A stretch of DNA of 64,000 nt, from NCBI GenBank assembly GCA_963667005.1, contig OY762937.1:3100001-3164000 (forward strand). Reading direction: 5' to 3'. Shown here one piece after another: positions 9,003-16,870 of the stretch (the first letter of the stretch is position 1; each line of letters opens with the position of its first letter). Both the position numbers and the translations under genes were made by a program. The DNA comes from G963662605 sp963667005 (GTDB lineage Bacteria; Bacteroidota; Ignavibacteria; Ignavibacteriales; Ignavibacteriaceae). The notes below the pieces were generated by a model. The model saw only the letters and a program-made list of their open reading frames with translations, was not told the origin of the DNA and searched no databases.

Positions 9003-9352
9003 TTTTTCTCCGTCATTTAAATTATTAAGATTTGTTAATGATTTTCTTCTCTCAATCAAATTTTGCCGTTTACAAAATAATTAATAATTATTTTATCTGC
9101 AAGTTATTAATAATTGCTATTTACCAATTTTAAATCGCCCGATCGCTGATCGGGAACATATGAAGATCATTTTTTGTTGCATTTTTTAGAGGTTAGATTG
9201 AAAACAAGCCGCTGGGTTATTTCCATATTATCGCAAAAAAACCGTGAAATTGGCCTTATTATTTAGTATTTTGCATTATAGATTTTTTACAATGGTATGT
9301 AGTTGATTACCATAAAAAACTAAAAACTCAATCATAACAGAAAACAAAAAAA
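9003..9352. other. Intergenic region with two inverted repeats
   Basis: 350 bp between divergent genes. It holds an AT-rich perfect inverted repeat (arms AAAATAATTA 9074-9083 and TAATTATTTT 9085-9094) upstream of the T9SS gene, and a GC-richer hairpin CCCGATC (9138-9144) / GATCGGG (9148-9154) with a 3-nt loop and no T-run. Either could be an operator or transcript end. No ORF is credible. The downstream adenylate kinase gene has no recognisable Shine-Dalgarno site. Confidence 0.45.
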
Positions 9353-10525
9353 ATGTTAAACATAGCATTATTCGGCCCTCCGGGAGCCGGAAAAGGAACG
9401 CAATCAGAATTCCTTATCAACAAATATAAACTCTCCTATATATCTACCGGTGAACTACTCCGTAAAGAAATGGCTAATGACACGAAACTTGGCCGCGATG
9501 CAAAAAGTTTTATTGCCGCCGGTAAATTGGTATCGGACGAAATTATCGTTCAGATTATCGAAAGGATTATTACGGAAAATCCTTTTGCCACCGGATTTCT
9601 TTTTGACGGATTTCCCCGTACAAACGTCCAGGCCTATATTCTTCAAGGCTTGATGATTAAACTGCATACATCTCTTGATTTGCTCATTAGCATCCATGTT
9701 CCTGAAGAATTATCTGTGCAGCGTCTGTTACATCGCGGAACCACATCCGGCCGTCTGGATGATAACGAAACGGTTATCCGTAAACGATTGAAAGAATACT
9801 ACGACAAAACGCTCCCCGTCCTCAACTTCTACAAAGAAAAAGGTATTTTTTATGAGGTAGACGGTACAAAGGGAGTTGAAGATGTAACAAAACAAATCGA
9901 AGTTGTGATCGAAAGTGAACTCAGCAAGCGCTTATATAACGTTCTTTTATTCGGCTACCCCGGTTCAGGCAGAGGGTACATTGGCAAAGCATTAGCAGAA
10001 AAATTCGGGTTGGAATTTGTAGCTACAGGTAGAATTATTGATCAGGAAATTCTCAATCGAAAAGATATTGGCGAGGATATAAAAGCGGCCTGGGCTGAAG
10101 GCCAGCTTCTACCGGATGAAATTGCAATTAAAATTATTGAAGAGCGCCTCGAAAATTCCAAAAACGTAAAAGGTTTTATCTTTAAGGGTTTCCCCAGAAC
10201 TTTAGTACAGTCTTATATTCTTGATGCTTTACTCCAAAAGCACGAGACGAAATTCTCTAAGATTATTGAGTTGGTAGTCCCCCCTCTTGACCTGATTACA
10301 AGACTTGATGAACGTTCTCAAAACCGTCAGCTTCACGAAGAAGGTGAACTTACTACGGCTCAAATAGTAAAACGTTTAAGAGAGCATGAAGTGAAAACCT
10401 TGCCTGTTATTGATAAATACAGACAAACTAATCAAGTTGTCCAGATTGATGGTCAGGGTACATTCGAAGAAGTATTTCAACGTGTATCACAGGAAGTTGA
10501 ATCTGGAATGAGGAATATGCGCTAA
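9353..10525 (+). CDS. Tandem adenylate kinase fusion, copy 1
   Basis: 390 residues made of two adenylate-kinase-like halves. The N-half (about 1-190) is complete: P-loop GPPGAGKGTQS at 8-18, STGELLR, DGFPRT, and a short LID ending in the GRLDDNE / R-x-R-L / T-x-P-V-x-x-Y pattern, so phosphotransfer between ATP and AMP is expected. The C-half (about 195-390) keeps the fold (GYPGSGRG, ATGRIID, GFPRTLVQSYIL) but has Arg for the P-loop Lys, Lys for Asp before GFPRT and no GRxDD in the LID; it is probably a regulatory or structural pseudo-kinase half. A second copy with the same plan lies at 31.7 kb. Confidence 0.88.
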   Translation: MLNIALFGPPGAGKGTQSEFLINKYKLSYISTGELLRKEMANDTKLGRDAKSFIAAGKLVSDEIIVQIIERIITENPFATGFLFDGFPRTNVQAYILQGLMIKLHTSLDLLISIHVPEELSVQRLLHRGTTSGRLDDNETVIRKRLKEYYDKTLPVLNFYKEKGIFYEVDGTKGVEDVTKQIEVVIESELSKRLYNVLLFGYPGSGRGYIGKALAEKFGLEFVATGRIIDQEILNRKDIGEDIKAAWAEGQLLPDEIAIKIIEERLENSKNVKGFIFKGFPRTLVQSYILDALLQKHETKFSKIIELVVPPLDLITRLDERSQNRQLHEEGELTTAQIVKRLREHEVKTLPVIDKYRQTNQVVQIDGQGTFEEVFQRVSQEVESGMRNMR

Positions 10526-10545
10526 TCTCTTACTTTTGAGATTAG
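10522..10545. terminator. Convergent stem-loop between adk fusion and GntR gene
   Basis: CTAATCTC (10522-10529) pairs with GAGATTAG (10538-10545), loop 8 nt. It spans the stop codons of both convergent genes; the spacing makes it a plausible shared transcript end, though no T-run follows. Confidence 0.4.
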
Positions 10546-11279
10546 TTGCACATTGCAAGTCTGGTTCTGTTTAATTCATAATGATGGGACTCTATATCCT
10601 CTCTATTGAATTCTTTGACAATCTCGTAAGCTGCTTTGCCATCCTGCTTTTCAATTGCAGAAACAAGTTTGTCATGATAGGATAACAAATTCCAGATGTA
10701 AGAACGGTTGAGAAGATTTGTTTCCAATTTTGATTCATAGATCATTTTTTCGAGCGGCACCATCACCAGACGGATTAGATCATTCCCACCTATTTCAGCA
10801 AGTAAAAGATGAAACTCCATGTCTAATTGACATATTCCCTGCCAATTGGCATACTCTCTTGTTTTAAACAAATTGTCTTTGATTTTTTTCAACTGCGCAT
10901 CTGTCCGGCTATAAGCCGCTCTTTCGGCTATCGAAGGCACCAACATTTCGCGAATTGCAATCATATCACCAATATTGCTTCCTGAATTTTTATGGAACAG
11001 GAACTGATTCATAATCTCGGATACATTGGTTGAATCCGGTGTACTTACAAACACCCCCTTACCTTTCTGAGACACGACGAGACCCTTTCCATGAAGAATT
11101 CGCAACGCTTCACGTACAATGGAAGTACTCACATCAAACTGCTTGCTTAAATTGTTAACAGAAGGAAGTTTTTCGTGCTGAGAAAGAGTCTTTTGGCATA
11201 TTGCTTCTTCAATTTTATTGGCAACAAGTACGCTCAAAGACTTTTTGTTTTCGAAAGGCTTAAATAAACGGGGGTACAT
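10542..11279 (-). CDS. GntR-family transcriptional regulator, FCD (FadR) type
   Basis: 245 residues. N-terminal winged helix (about 15-80) with LPSVNNLSKQFDVSTSIVREALRILHGKGLV and the wing SQKGKGVFV; C-terminal all-helical FCD ligand-binding domain (about 100-235) with D-x-E-F-H-LLLAEIGGN and a late S-YHDKLVSAIE segment typical of the metal/acid-binding pocket. FCD regulators usually sense small organic acids and act as repressors. It is monocistronic and convergent with the adenylate kinase fusion, so the controlled genes are not obvious. Confidence 0.88.
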   Translation of the reverse strand: MYPRLFKPFENKKSLSVLVANKIEEAICQKTLSQHEKLPSVNNLSKQFDVSTSIVREALRILHGKGLVVSQKGKGVFVSTPDSTNVSEIMNQFLFHKNSGSNIGDMIAIREMLVPSIAERAAYSRTDAQLKKIKDNLFKTREYANWQGICQLDMEFHLLLAEIGGNDLIRLVMVPLEKMIYESKLETNLLNRSYIWNLLSYHDKLVSAIEKQDGKAAYEIVKEFNREDIESHHYELNRTRLAMCN

Positions 11280-11384
11280 ATTATCTCTACCACTTAGTGA
11301 TCAAAGAAAATTATTTGTGCCGCTAACAAATACAATCACAAGGGGCAAAACAAGTATTTACTTGTAATATACGTGTTAATAACG

Positions 11385-11406
11385 TAAAAAAGCCGCAAAA
11401 GCGGCC
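11385..11406 (-). terminator. Intrinsic terminator after the winged-helix gene
   Basis: GCCGC (11392-11396) / GCGGC (11401-11405), loop AAAA, with a six-base T-run on the minus strand (complement of 11386-11391). It lies 40 bp after the stop of the gene at 11448. Confidence 0.75.
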
Positions 11407-11447
11407 TATATTTGAAGTTTTTAGAAATTTTTTGGTAGAAGAAACAT

Positions 11448-12680
11448 CTACTTTTTGAAGAGCGAATCCGTCTTTTTGGGGTAGTTTATTTTGGGTACTA
11501 TCACGTTTTTCAACTTGGACCCGAAAACAGTCTGGTTCAATCCCTCGGATTCGAAGACAGCCATGAAGTTTTCCGGTACTTCCCTATCCGGAAATTTATC
11601 CAAAATACTGTTTGTTGTTGCAATATCCGATACCCCCTTTACAGCACCCAGCAATCCAATTTCCGCACATCCCATCAACAGTAAAAAGTCAGTACTGCCG
11701 GGACCTTTTCCTTTCACAATAAAGCTGAAATCTTTTTCGAACTTGCCTCCATGAATATCTGCCGGAGAGTAAAGTTGTTCTGTTTTACCATCGCTGGAGA
11801 GTATGGAGAGTGTATTTTTGTTCAGATCGCACTTAATACCATAGAGAGATAAAAACTTTCTGAGTACAAAAAGTGATTTAATCTGCCCCATAAATATCAC
11901 ATTATTGGACTTAAACTCGTCCTCAGTAAAATGTGAGGCTAATTTTATTGAAACCGGAACATCTTTAGTTTTAAGTACTGACAATATTTGCCACAATCCC
12001 CAGTATGTGCTGGGCCTCAAGTATGTGTATAATGCAGGGGTATACTTGCCCTGGAAATCCTTGTCAATTTTCGACTTTTCCATAAAGTCGTCAAGCGAAT
12101 TGATGCTGAAATCCCTTACGTTGTTGTGCTCTCCACCTATCGACTTTTCTTCATTCATCACAAAAAAGTCACCAACGACAATCATTATCGGCTTTTTCTC
12201 GTGCCCGATAACGCTGGCTATAATTTTGCTCGGGCTCTCCGGTGCAGTGGAGCGGGTAAATGTAAGAATTAAAAGAACTACAACTATCACACTTAAAACG
12301 CCAATGGTAATAAGCTGCCATTGATTATTTGGCGCAGTTTTTACCTCAACGGGGACTTCAACAGGTTCAAAATCAATCTCATACCTTCCTTTAGGGATGG
12401 AAAGCTTATATTTTATACCTGCAGGGTTCGTGTGGTAGTAATGTTCGAGTTTTGTTCTGAGATTGTTAATGTAGACGCGGACAATAGCATCGTCTTTGGG
12501 ATCAAATTCTTTGTCTTTACCTAAAACATCAATAGCAATGGATGTCTCTTTGGGTTTACGGCCGGCGATGGATTCATTTACCAGATAACTAAGTAAATCA
12601 CGCAAACGCGCCGCATCCTTAAAGGTAGGGCTTGCGATAATTTGCTTGAGTATTTCTAATTTTTCTTGATTGCCGAGCAT
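11448..12680 (-). CDS. Membrane-anchored winged-helix protein with unknown C-terminal domain
   Basis: 410 residues. Residues about 1-105 form a winged-helix domain of the kind seen in many Acidobacteria/Alphaproteobacteria regulators (LRDLLSYLVNESIAGR, DPKDDAIVRVYINNLRTKLEHYY, IPKGRYEIDF). One membrane helix follows (about 121-143, QLITIGVLSVIVVVLLILTF). The C-terminal part (about 150-410) is expected outside the membrane; I recognise no family in it. The plan is like ToxR/CadC: cytoplasmic DNA-binding domain, one helix, periplasmic sensor. Monocistronic with its own terminator. The DNA targets are unknown. Confidence 0.7.
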   Translation of the reverse strand: MLGNQEKLEILKQIIASPTFKDAARLRDLLSYLVNESIAGRKPKETSIAIDVLGKDKEFDPKDDAIVRVYINNLRTKLEHYYHTNPAGIKYKLSIPKGRYEIDFEPVEVPVEVKTAPNNQWQLITIGVLSVIVVVLLILTFTRSTAPESPSKIIASVIGHEKKPIMIVVGDFFVMNEEKSIGGEHNNVRDFSINSLDDFMEKSKIDKDFQGKYTPALYTYLRPSTYWGLWQILSVLKTKDVPVSIKLASHFTEDEFKSNNVIFMGQIKSLFVLRKFLSLYGIKCDLNKNTLSILSSDGKTEQLYSPADIHGGKFEKDFSFIVKGKGPGSTDFLLLMGCAEIGLLGAVKGVSDIATTNSILDKFPDREVPENFMAVFESEGLNQTVFGSKLKNVIVPKINYPKKTDSLFKK

Positions 12681-12799
12681 ATTAAGTACGTATCAGTTAG
12701 GGAAATTTGAACAACGGGCGATTTTGCAATCTTCCCGGAAAAGATATAAGATTTTGTTCTGTTAAAGTAACAAATTTATTCCTGAAAAATAAGGGGGCT

Positions 12800-13669
12800 C
12801 TAACTGAATAGGATTTTTTTTATGATACCTGAAGTTAATTCGGGCTGTTCAAGTTGCACAAAATGTCCGCAATGTTCAATCATCTTATAAGAACTGTTTT
12901 TAATGCGCGAACACCCGTTTTGTACAATTTGTTCAGTTGTAAGGTTTGCGTGTAAAATCGGCTGCGGTATGAATTTATCCTGCTTTCCAAATATCACTGC
13001 TGTTGGCTGGATTATATTGTGGATTTGATGATATACCGGCTCATTAAGCATCCCGGCGAATGAATTTTCCACAGTCTGGCAAAAATTTCCGAAATTGCCC
13101 CATTTTTTCATTGCTATCCGGTTTTTAGTCAATTCGGTCAAATCCGCTGGCGGAGAACTGAAATTAGAGATGTAACTCATTTCAATCTGCTTCGAACTTG
13201 AAGATGAAAAACTTTTTGCCGTAAAGCTTCTTTTAAGCAATCTGCTCTCTTCCGCCGTAAATGTCTCGAACCCTGCCGGAGCTAACAGAATAAGATTGCT
13301 TACAACTTCCGGAAAGTGTAAAGCTGTCGTGAGAGCTATCTGTCCTCCCATCGAGTGTCCGACAAGACTTATTTTCTGCAAACCAATTGTGGAAATAAAA
13401 TCGTGAATGATTTTTGCATAAAAGGTTTGCGAACCGGGATGTACTCCCTCCTGCGATTTCCCGTATCCCGGAAGATCTAAGGCAATACACCTGAAATCAC
13501 CCGTTAACAAGGATGTGAGCTTCCGCCAATCCTGCATATAACTGGCAAGCCCGTGAATACATAGCAATACCTCGTTTGATGTACCCTCATCATAATAGGC
13601 TATTGAGTATCCTTCCGGAAGATTCGCGAGCTTATAGGGGAAATTATATTCTAGTTCGGGGAATTGCAT
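12800..13669 (-). CDS. Alpha/beta hydrolase (esterase/lipase-like)
   Basis: 289 residues without a signal peptide. Features: oxyanion segment CIHGLASYMQDW, DLPGYGKS, nucleophile elbow GHSMGG with Ser106, acid region IFGKQDKFIP, and catalytic His in EHCGHFVQLEQPE near the C-terminus. The family hydrolyses esters, thioesters or C-C bonds in acyl compounds. It is the last gene of the long minus-strand run starting at the thiolase, and a paralogue of the lipoprotein hydrolase just upstream, from which a strong hairpin separates it. Predicted cytoplasmic, so the two hydrolases would act on the same kind of substrate on different sides of the membrane (inference). Confidence 0.85.
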   Translation of the reverse strand: MQFPELEYNFPYKLANLPEGYSIAYYDEGTSNEVLLCIHGLASYMQDWRKLTSLLTGDFRCIALDLPGYGKSQEGVHPGSQTFYAKIIHDFISTIGLQKISLVGHSMGGQIALTTALHFPEVVSNLILLAPAGFETFTAEESRLLKRSFTAKSFSSSSSKQIEMSYISNFSSPPADLTELTKNRIAMKKWGNFGNFCQTVENSFAGMLNEPVYHQIHNIIQPTAVIFGKQDKFIPQPILHANLTTEQIVQNGCSRIKNSSYKMIEHCGHFVQLEQPELTSGIIKKILFS

Positions 13670-13670
13670 A

Positions 13671-13714
13671 AAAAGGAGGCCGTCTCAACAAAGGTGAACT
13701 ACATTGAGACGGCC
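13671..13714 (-). terminator. Stem-loop between the two hydrolase genes
   Basis: Perfect 11-bp stem GGCCGTCTCAA (13678-13688) / TTGAGACGGCC (13704-13714), 15-nt loop. On the minus strand it follows the lipoprotein hydrolase stop by 5 bp and is followed by TCCTTTTT and, at once, the ATG of the next gene. It looks like an intrinsic terminator or attenuator sitting in the leader of the downstream gene. Confidence 0.65.
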
Positions 13715-13719
13715 AAAAT

Positions 13720-14661
13720 TTATTTTATAAAATCAAGAACTGTTGCATTGAATTCTTCAGGATGCTCGATCATAATCATATGACCGCACTTATCAATTTC
13801 ATGCAAAGAGCAGTTCGGCATGTTTTTACTTCCTTCTTTAAAGACATCTTCGGTAAATCCGGGATTAAGATATGGATTAGGAATCAATCCGTCATTTTTA
13901 CCGTAAATTATAATAGTTGGAATTTTAACCTGCTCTACCTTATCCCAAGTCGGTTCATCAAGCATACCGTAAACACTTCGAACTGTTGCATAACAGAAGC
14001 CTTCAAATTCCTTGGCTTTACTCATACGAACACGTTCTTCGACCATCCATTCCCATTTATCGTTCCAGGAATAGAAGTTCGCGGCTAAATTCTTCCGTGA
14101 GCCATCTTCCGTAGTGCTTTTAACACCTTTTACAGTCATAACACTTTTCAGCCAGTCTCCCTCACCCTGCTCAAACTCTTCAAATCCTGCCGGATCTGCC
14201 AGTACGAGTTTATCCAGATATTCGGGATATTTCAGCGCGAATGTGATACCGATCTGTCCACCCATCGAGTGACCGACATAAATGAATTTCTTGATGCCGA
14301 GCGCATCTGCAAGGCGTTTTACCTGTGAGGCAAAGAAACTCATGTTATATGCGTAGTAATCTTTTTGCGATTTTCCATAACCGGGTAAATCAACGGCAAT
14401 TACTCTGTATTTCTTTGCCAGTTCCGGAATGTTATAACGCCAGAATCCGGCATTGCTCGCAAGACCATGGACGAGGAAAATTGTTTTTTCTCCTGTCCCA
14501 ACATCTATGTAAGAAATTTCCGGATTATGTAGAACTGTCTTAGTTGAAAAACCGTAGTCAAAGTCTTTGAATTCCAATGCAGGTTTATCGGTATAGATAT
14601 ATCCGGAACACCCGCTGAACAATAAAGCTGCGACGAATAAAGATACAATTTTATTTTTCAT
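13720..14661 (-). CDS. Alpha/beta hydrolase lipoprotein
   Basis: 313 residues. N-terminal lipoprotein signal with lipobox LFSGC, Cys18 as the lipidated residue. Hydrolase signatures: FLVHGLASNAGFW, DLPGYGKS, GHSMGG with Ser132, IIYGKNDGLIP (acid region) and the catalytic His in IDKCGHMIMIEHPE. Predicted to be membrane-anchored in the periplasm or at the outer membrane, so it could release acids from esters before import. It begins 8 bp after the outer-membrane barrel gene, supporting co-transcription and a joint role. Confidence 0.85.
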   Translation of the reverse strand: MKNKIVSLFVAALLFSGCSGYIYTDKPALEFKDFDYGFSTKTVLHNPEISYIDVGTGEKTIFLVHGLASNAGFWRYNIPELAKKYRVIAVDLPGYGKSQKDYYAYNMSFFASQVKRLADALGIKKFIYVGHSMGGQIGITFALKYPEYLDKLVLADPAGFEEFEQGEGDWLKSVMTVKGVKSTTEDGSRKNLAANFYSWNDKWEWMVEERVRMSKAKEFEGFCYATVRSVYGMLDEPTWDKVEQVKIPTIIIYGKNDGLIPNPYLNPGFTEDVFKEGSKNMPNCSLHEIDKCGHMIMIEHPEEFNATVLDFIK

Positions 14662-14669
14662 GGGTACTC

Positions 14670-16235
14670 CTAAAACATTAACCAGTTAAGTGATGTAAAA
14701 ATGACATATGGATTACGTGGTTTTCCTGTTGAATTGTCATACTTCACATCGGGTGAATTGTAAAAATCGCCTAACTGCAGATACCCGGCACTGAGTCCCA
14801 AAGTCAAATACACTTTAATATTATACTTTAGCTCGATATTGATCTCGTGTCCCATATAACTTGTTCCACCTTTCGGAGTGACATTCGAAAGTGCGGCAGC
14901 AAGTCCGAGTTTAGCAGAAAACTTATTCGGGATCAAATCTTTAGTGACCGAAAGAAATCCGGCTGTAACTCCCATTCCCATGTTGGAAATATCCTGCACA
15001 GCAGAATAATATCTGTTTACAACTTGAGGATCAGGGAACAACAGCAGTGCGCGGTGATTGCTGTAAATACCGGTTGGAGATCCGTACACGTTACCGGTTA
15101 TCACACTATTTAGGGTACCGTCATTTGCACCATTGTTATCGCCGGTGGTGTATAAGCCTTCAAAACTGACTTTATCGTTGGCAGTCATACCATATTTATA
15201 TGATACCTGCCCATTAACTGCAACACCCATAATATCAGCAAAGTGTGACGAACTTAAATCTGTGCTGACGGTATCAATTGTGCCTATGTTAGACATTACA
15301 AAACCATCGGCCCACCATCTACCGGCAAGAAAATCCCTGTTATACGCAGCATGTGCACCTAACCATCCGATATTCGCAGTATACTTTGAAGTCGGAAGAT
15401 TCAGCCTTACAGCGCCATTATAACTGGCCAAACTGCTGTTTAAACCTTGTCCCAATACGGATATACCACCCGCACTTTTACCTCTATCCCAAACAAACCA
15501 GCCGTCAACACCAACTTCAAGCAAGGGCTGAATGCGTGATTCAAGATCCAGCATCCATAACGCGACATCATCATTCTGATCAATTATATTTTCATATAAC
15601 TGATAATATCCGAGTTTTGCCTGCGTTGTTTTGTTGAGATTAGCGAATAAACTGATACCGACACCCTGCGTTCCCCAGTAGCACAATTTATACGCGCTCG
15701 TCTGAGCAGTTGAAACAGCTGATATGTTCGGATCGCGAACGTTATCAAAAATTCTTTGCAGACCGACAACAACATTGTAATCAGCTCCCCGGGGACGAAT
15801 ATCTACGTTGGCAAGCAACGTTTGTAAATTGACTTGTCCTGCGTTGATACCGCCGCCGACGTTTCCGCCAACTCCATATGCGGCATCACCCCAGGTCATA
15901 TCAATTTTGAATAAGCTCCGGAATGTAGCTACTCCATCAAGTATAGATGGTGTGTAAATGAACATAGGAACAAATCTTTGTTCAAAGTAAACAGCTGTCC
16001 GCGGAGAAGTATTTGTTGTGTTTGGTCCAAAAAGTCTCCCGATGATTTGCCCGCGCAACAGTTCATTAGTTGTTGCCACATTGGTCGCTACACCTTTGGA
16101 AAACCAGTACCCTATAAACTTCAGCTCTGATGGTTTGGCATCCGGAATCTTTTTGACCGTAATGGTATCCTGTGCTGAAACCGTATATACTCCCAACAAA
16201 AGCAGTATACAGAGAAATAAAAAACCATGTTTCAT
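14670..16235 (-). CDS. Predicted outer-membrane beta-barrel protein
   Basis: 521 residues: signal peptide (1-21, ending VSAQ), then a long sequence rich in alternating hydrophobic and Gly/Asn/Tyr residues and ending in SLNWLMF, an aromatic C-terminus typical of outer-membrane barrels. No named family recognised. Within the operon it follows a lipoprotein and precedes a lipoprotein hydrolase, so a channel for the operon's substrate is a reasonable guess. A good AAAGGA ribosome-binding site precedes the ATG. Confidence 0.65.
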   Translation of the reverse strand: MKHGFLFLCILLLLGVYTVSAQDTITVKKIPDAKPSELKFIGYWFSKGVATNVATTNELLRGQIIGRLFGPNTTNTSPRTAVYFEQRFVPMFIYTPSILDGVATFRSLFKIDMTWGDAAYGVGGNVGGGINAGQVNLQTLLANVDIRPRGADYNVVVGLQRIFDNVRDPNISAVSTAQTSAYKLCYWGTQGVGISLFANLNKTTQAKLGYYQLYENIIDQNDDVALWMLDLESRIQPLLEVGVDGWFVWDRGKSAGGISVLGQGLNSSLASYNGAVRLNLPTSKYTANIGWLGAHAAYNRDFLAGRWWADGFVMSNIGTIDTVSTDLSSSHFADIMGVAVNGQVSYKYGMTANDKVSFEGLYTTGDNNGANDGTLNSVITGNVYGSPTGIYSNHRALLLFPDPQVVNRYYSAVQDISNMGMGVTAGFLSVTKDLIPNKFSAKLGLAAALSNVTPKGGTSYMGHEINIELKYNIKVYLTLGLSAGYLQLGDFYNSPDVKYDNSTGKPRNPYVIFTSLNWLMF

Positions 16236-16253
16236 GAGATGATTCCTTTATTC

Positions 16254-16306
16254 TTGAACATAATTCCCGTCTCATAGGAGATTAGTATAACGGGAATTAT
16301 GTTCAA
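16254..16306. repeat. 17-bp perfect inverted repeat before the barrel gene
   Basis: TTGAACATAATTCCCGT (16254-16270) and its exact reverse complement (16290-16306), separated by 19 nt. It lies between the lipoprotein stop and the ribosome-binding site of the barrel gene. There is no T-run on the minus strand, so it is not a clear terminator; it could be an mRNA-processing or stabilising hairpin, or an operator. Confidence 0.75.
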
Positions 16307-16323
16307 AATCAATTGTTCACGTA

Positions 16324-16860
16324 TTATTGTTTAACGTAACCCTGAATGTAGAGAGCATATTTGACACCGTTTATTGACGTGCTGCCGAAGCCACCAGCCG
16401 CTGTAGGAGCGCTAACGCCGCTCAAAGCAGGGGTTGTCTGAATGATTTCATATTTCATATTCGTCCCGCTGATTGCGAAAATACCGGTTGAGGTAACAGT
16501 TGAAGGCGTAGACTGATTTGCTACGATATCATAGATTGTTGCACCCTTAGTGGTAGAAGCGGTTACAGTATCTTTATAAGCTGAAGCAGTGGCTGTGTAT
16601 GTTCCTGTGAAGGTAGTACTGGTATTGCTACTATCTACCTGCACAACAGTATATGACTTATTAGCATTAAACGTAGCAGTAATCTTTACAACCTTAAACG
16701 GAGCAACACGCAATCCGTAAGGAACGTTAGCACCGGTACACAACCAGGTACCAACAATAGGGTCAGTTGTTGCTGCTGCTGAAGGTGAATCATCATCCTT
16801 TTTGCAGGAAGTGAAGACAACAGCAAAAGCCAACGTCAAGAGAAGAAGTAACTTTTTCAT
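16324..16860 (-). CDS. Small lipoprotein, lipocalin-like
   Basis: 178 residues with a lipoprotein signal (lipobox FTSC, Cys19, followed by KKDDD, the acidic stretch that often marks surface-exposed lipoproteins in Bacteroidota). The mature part is rich in Thr/Ser and beta strands (DPIVGTWLCTGANV, then YTVVQVDSS, GTYTATAS), a pattern like lipocalin-like DUF domains. Function unknown. It starts 10 bp after the acyl-CoA ligase gene and precedes the outer-membrane barrel gene, so it is likely part of the same uptake system. Confidence 0.65.
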   Translation of the reverse strand: MKKLLLLLTLAFAVVFTSCKKDDDSPSAAATTDPIVGTWLCTGANVPYGLRVAPFKVVKITATFNANKSYTVVQVDSSNTSTTFTGTYTATASAYKDTVTASTTKGATIYDIVANQSTPSTVTSTGIFAISGTNMKYEIIQTTPALSGVSAPTAAGGFGSTSINGVKYALYIQGYVKQ

Positions 16861-16870
16861 ATAGGGTCCT

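Noticed and set aside
9950..10525. Second half of the adk fusion as frameshifted or decayed gene
   Set aside because: The frame is intact, and the same altered residues recur in the second copy, so it is retained, not decaying.
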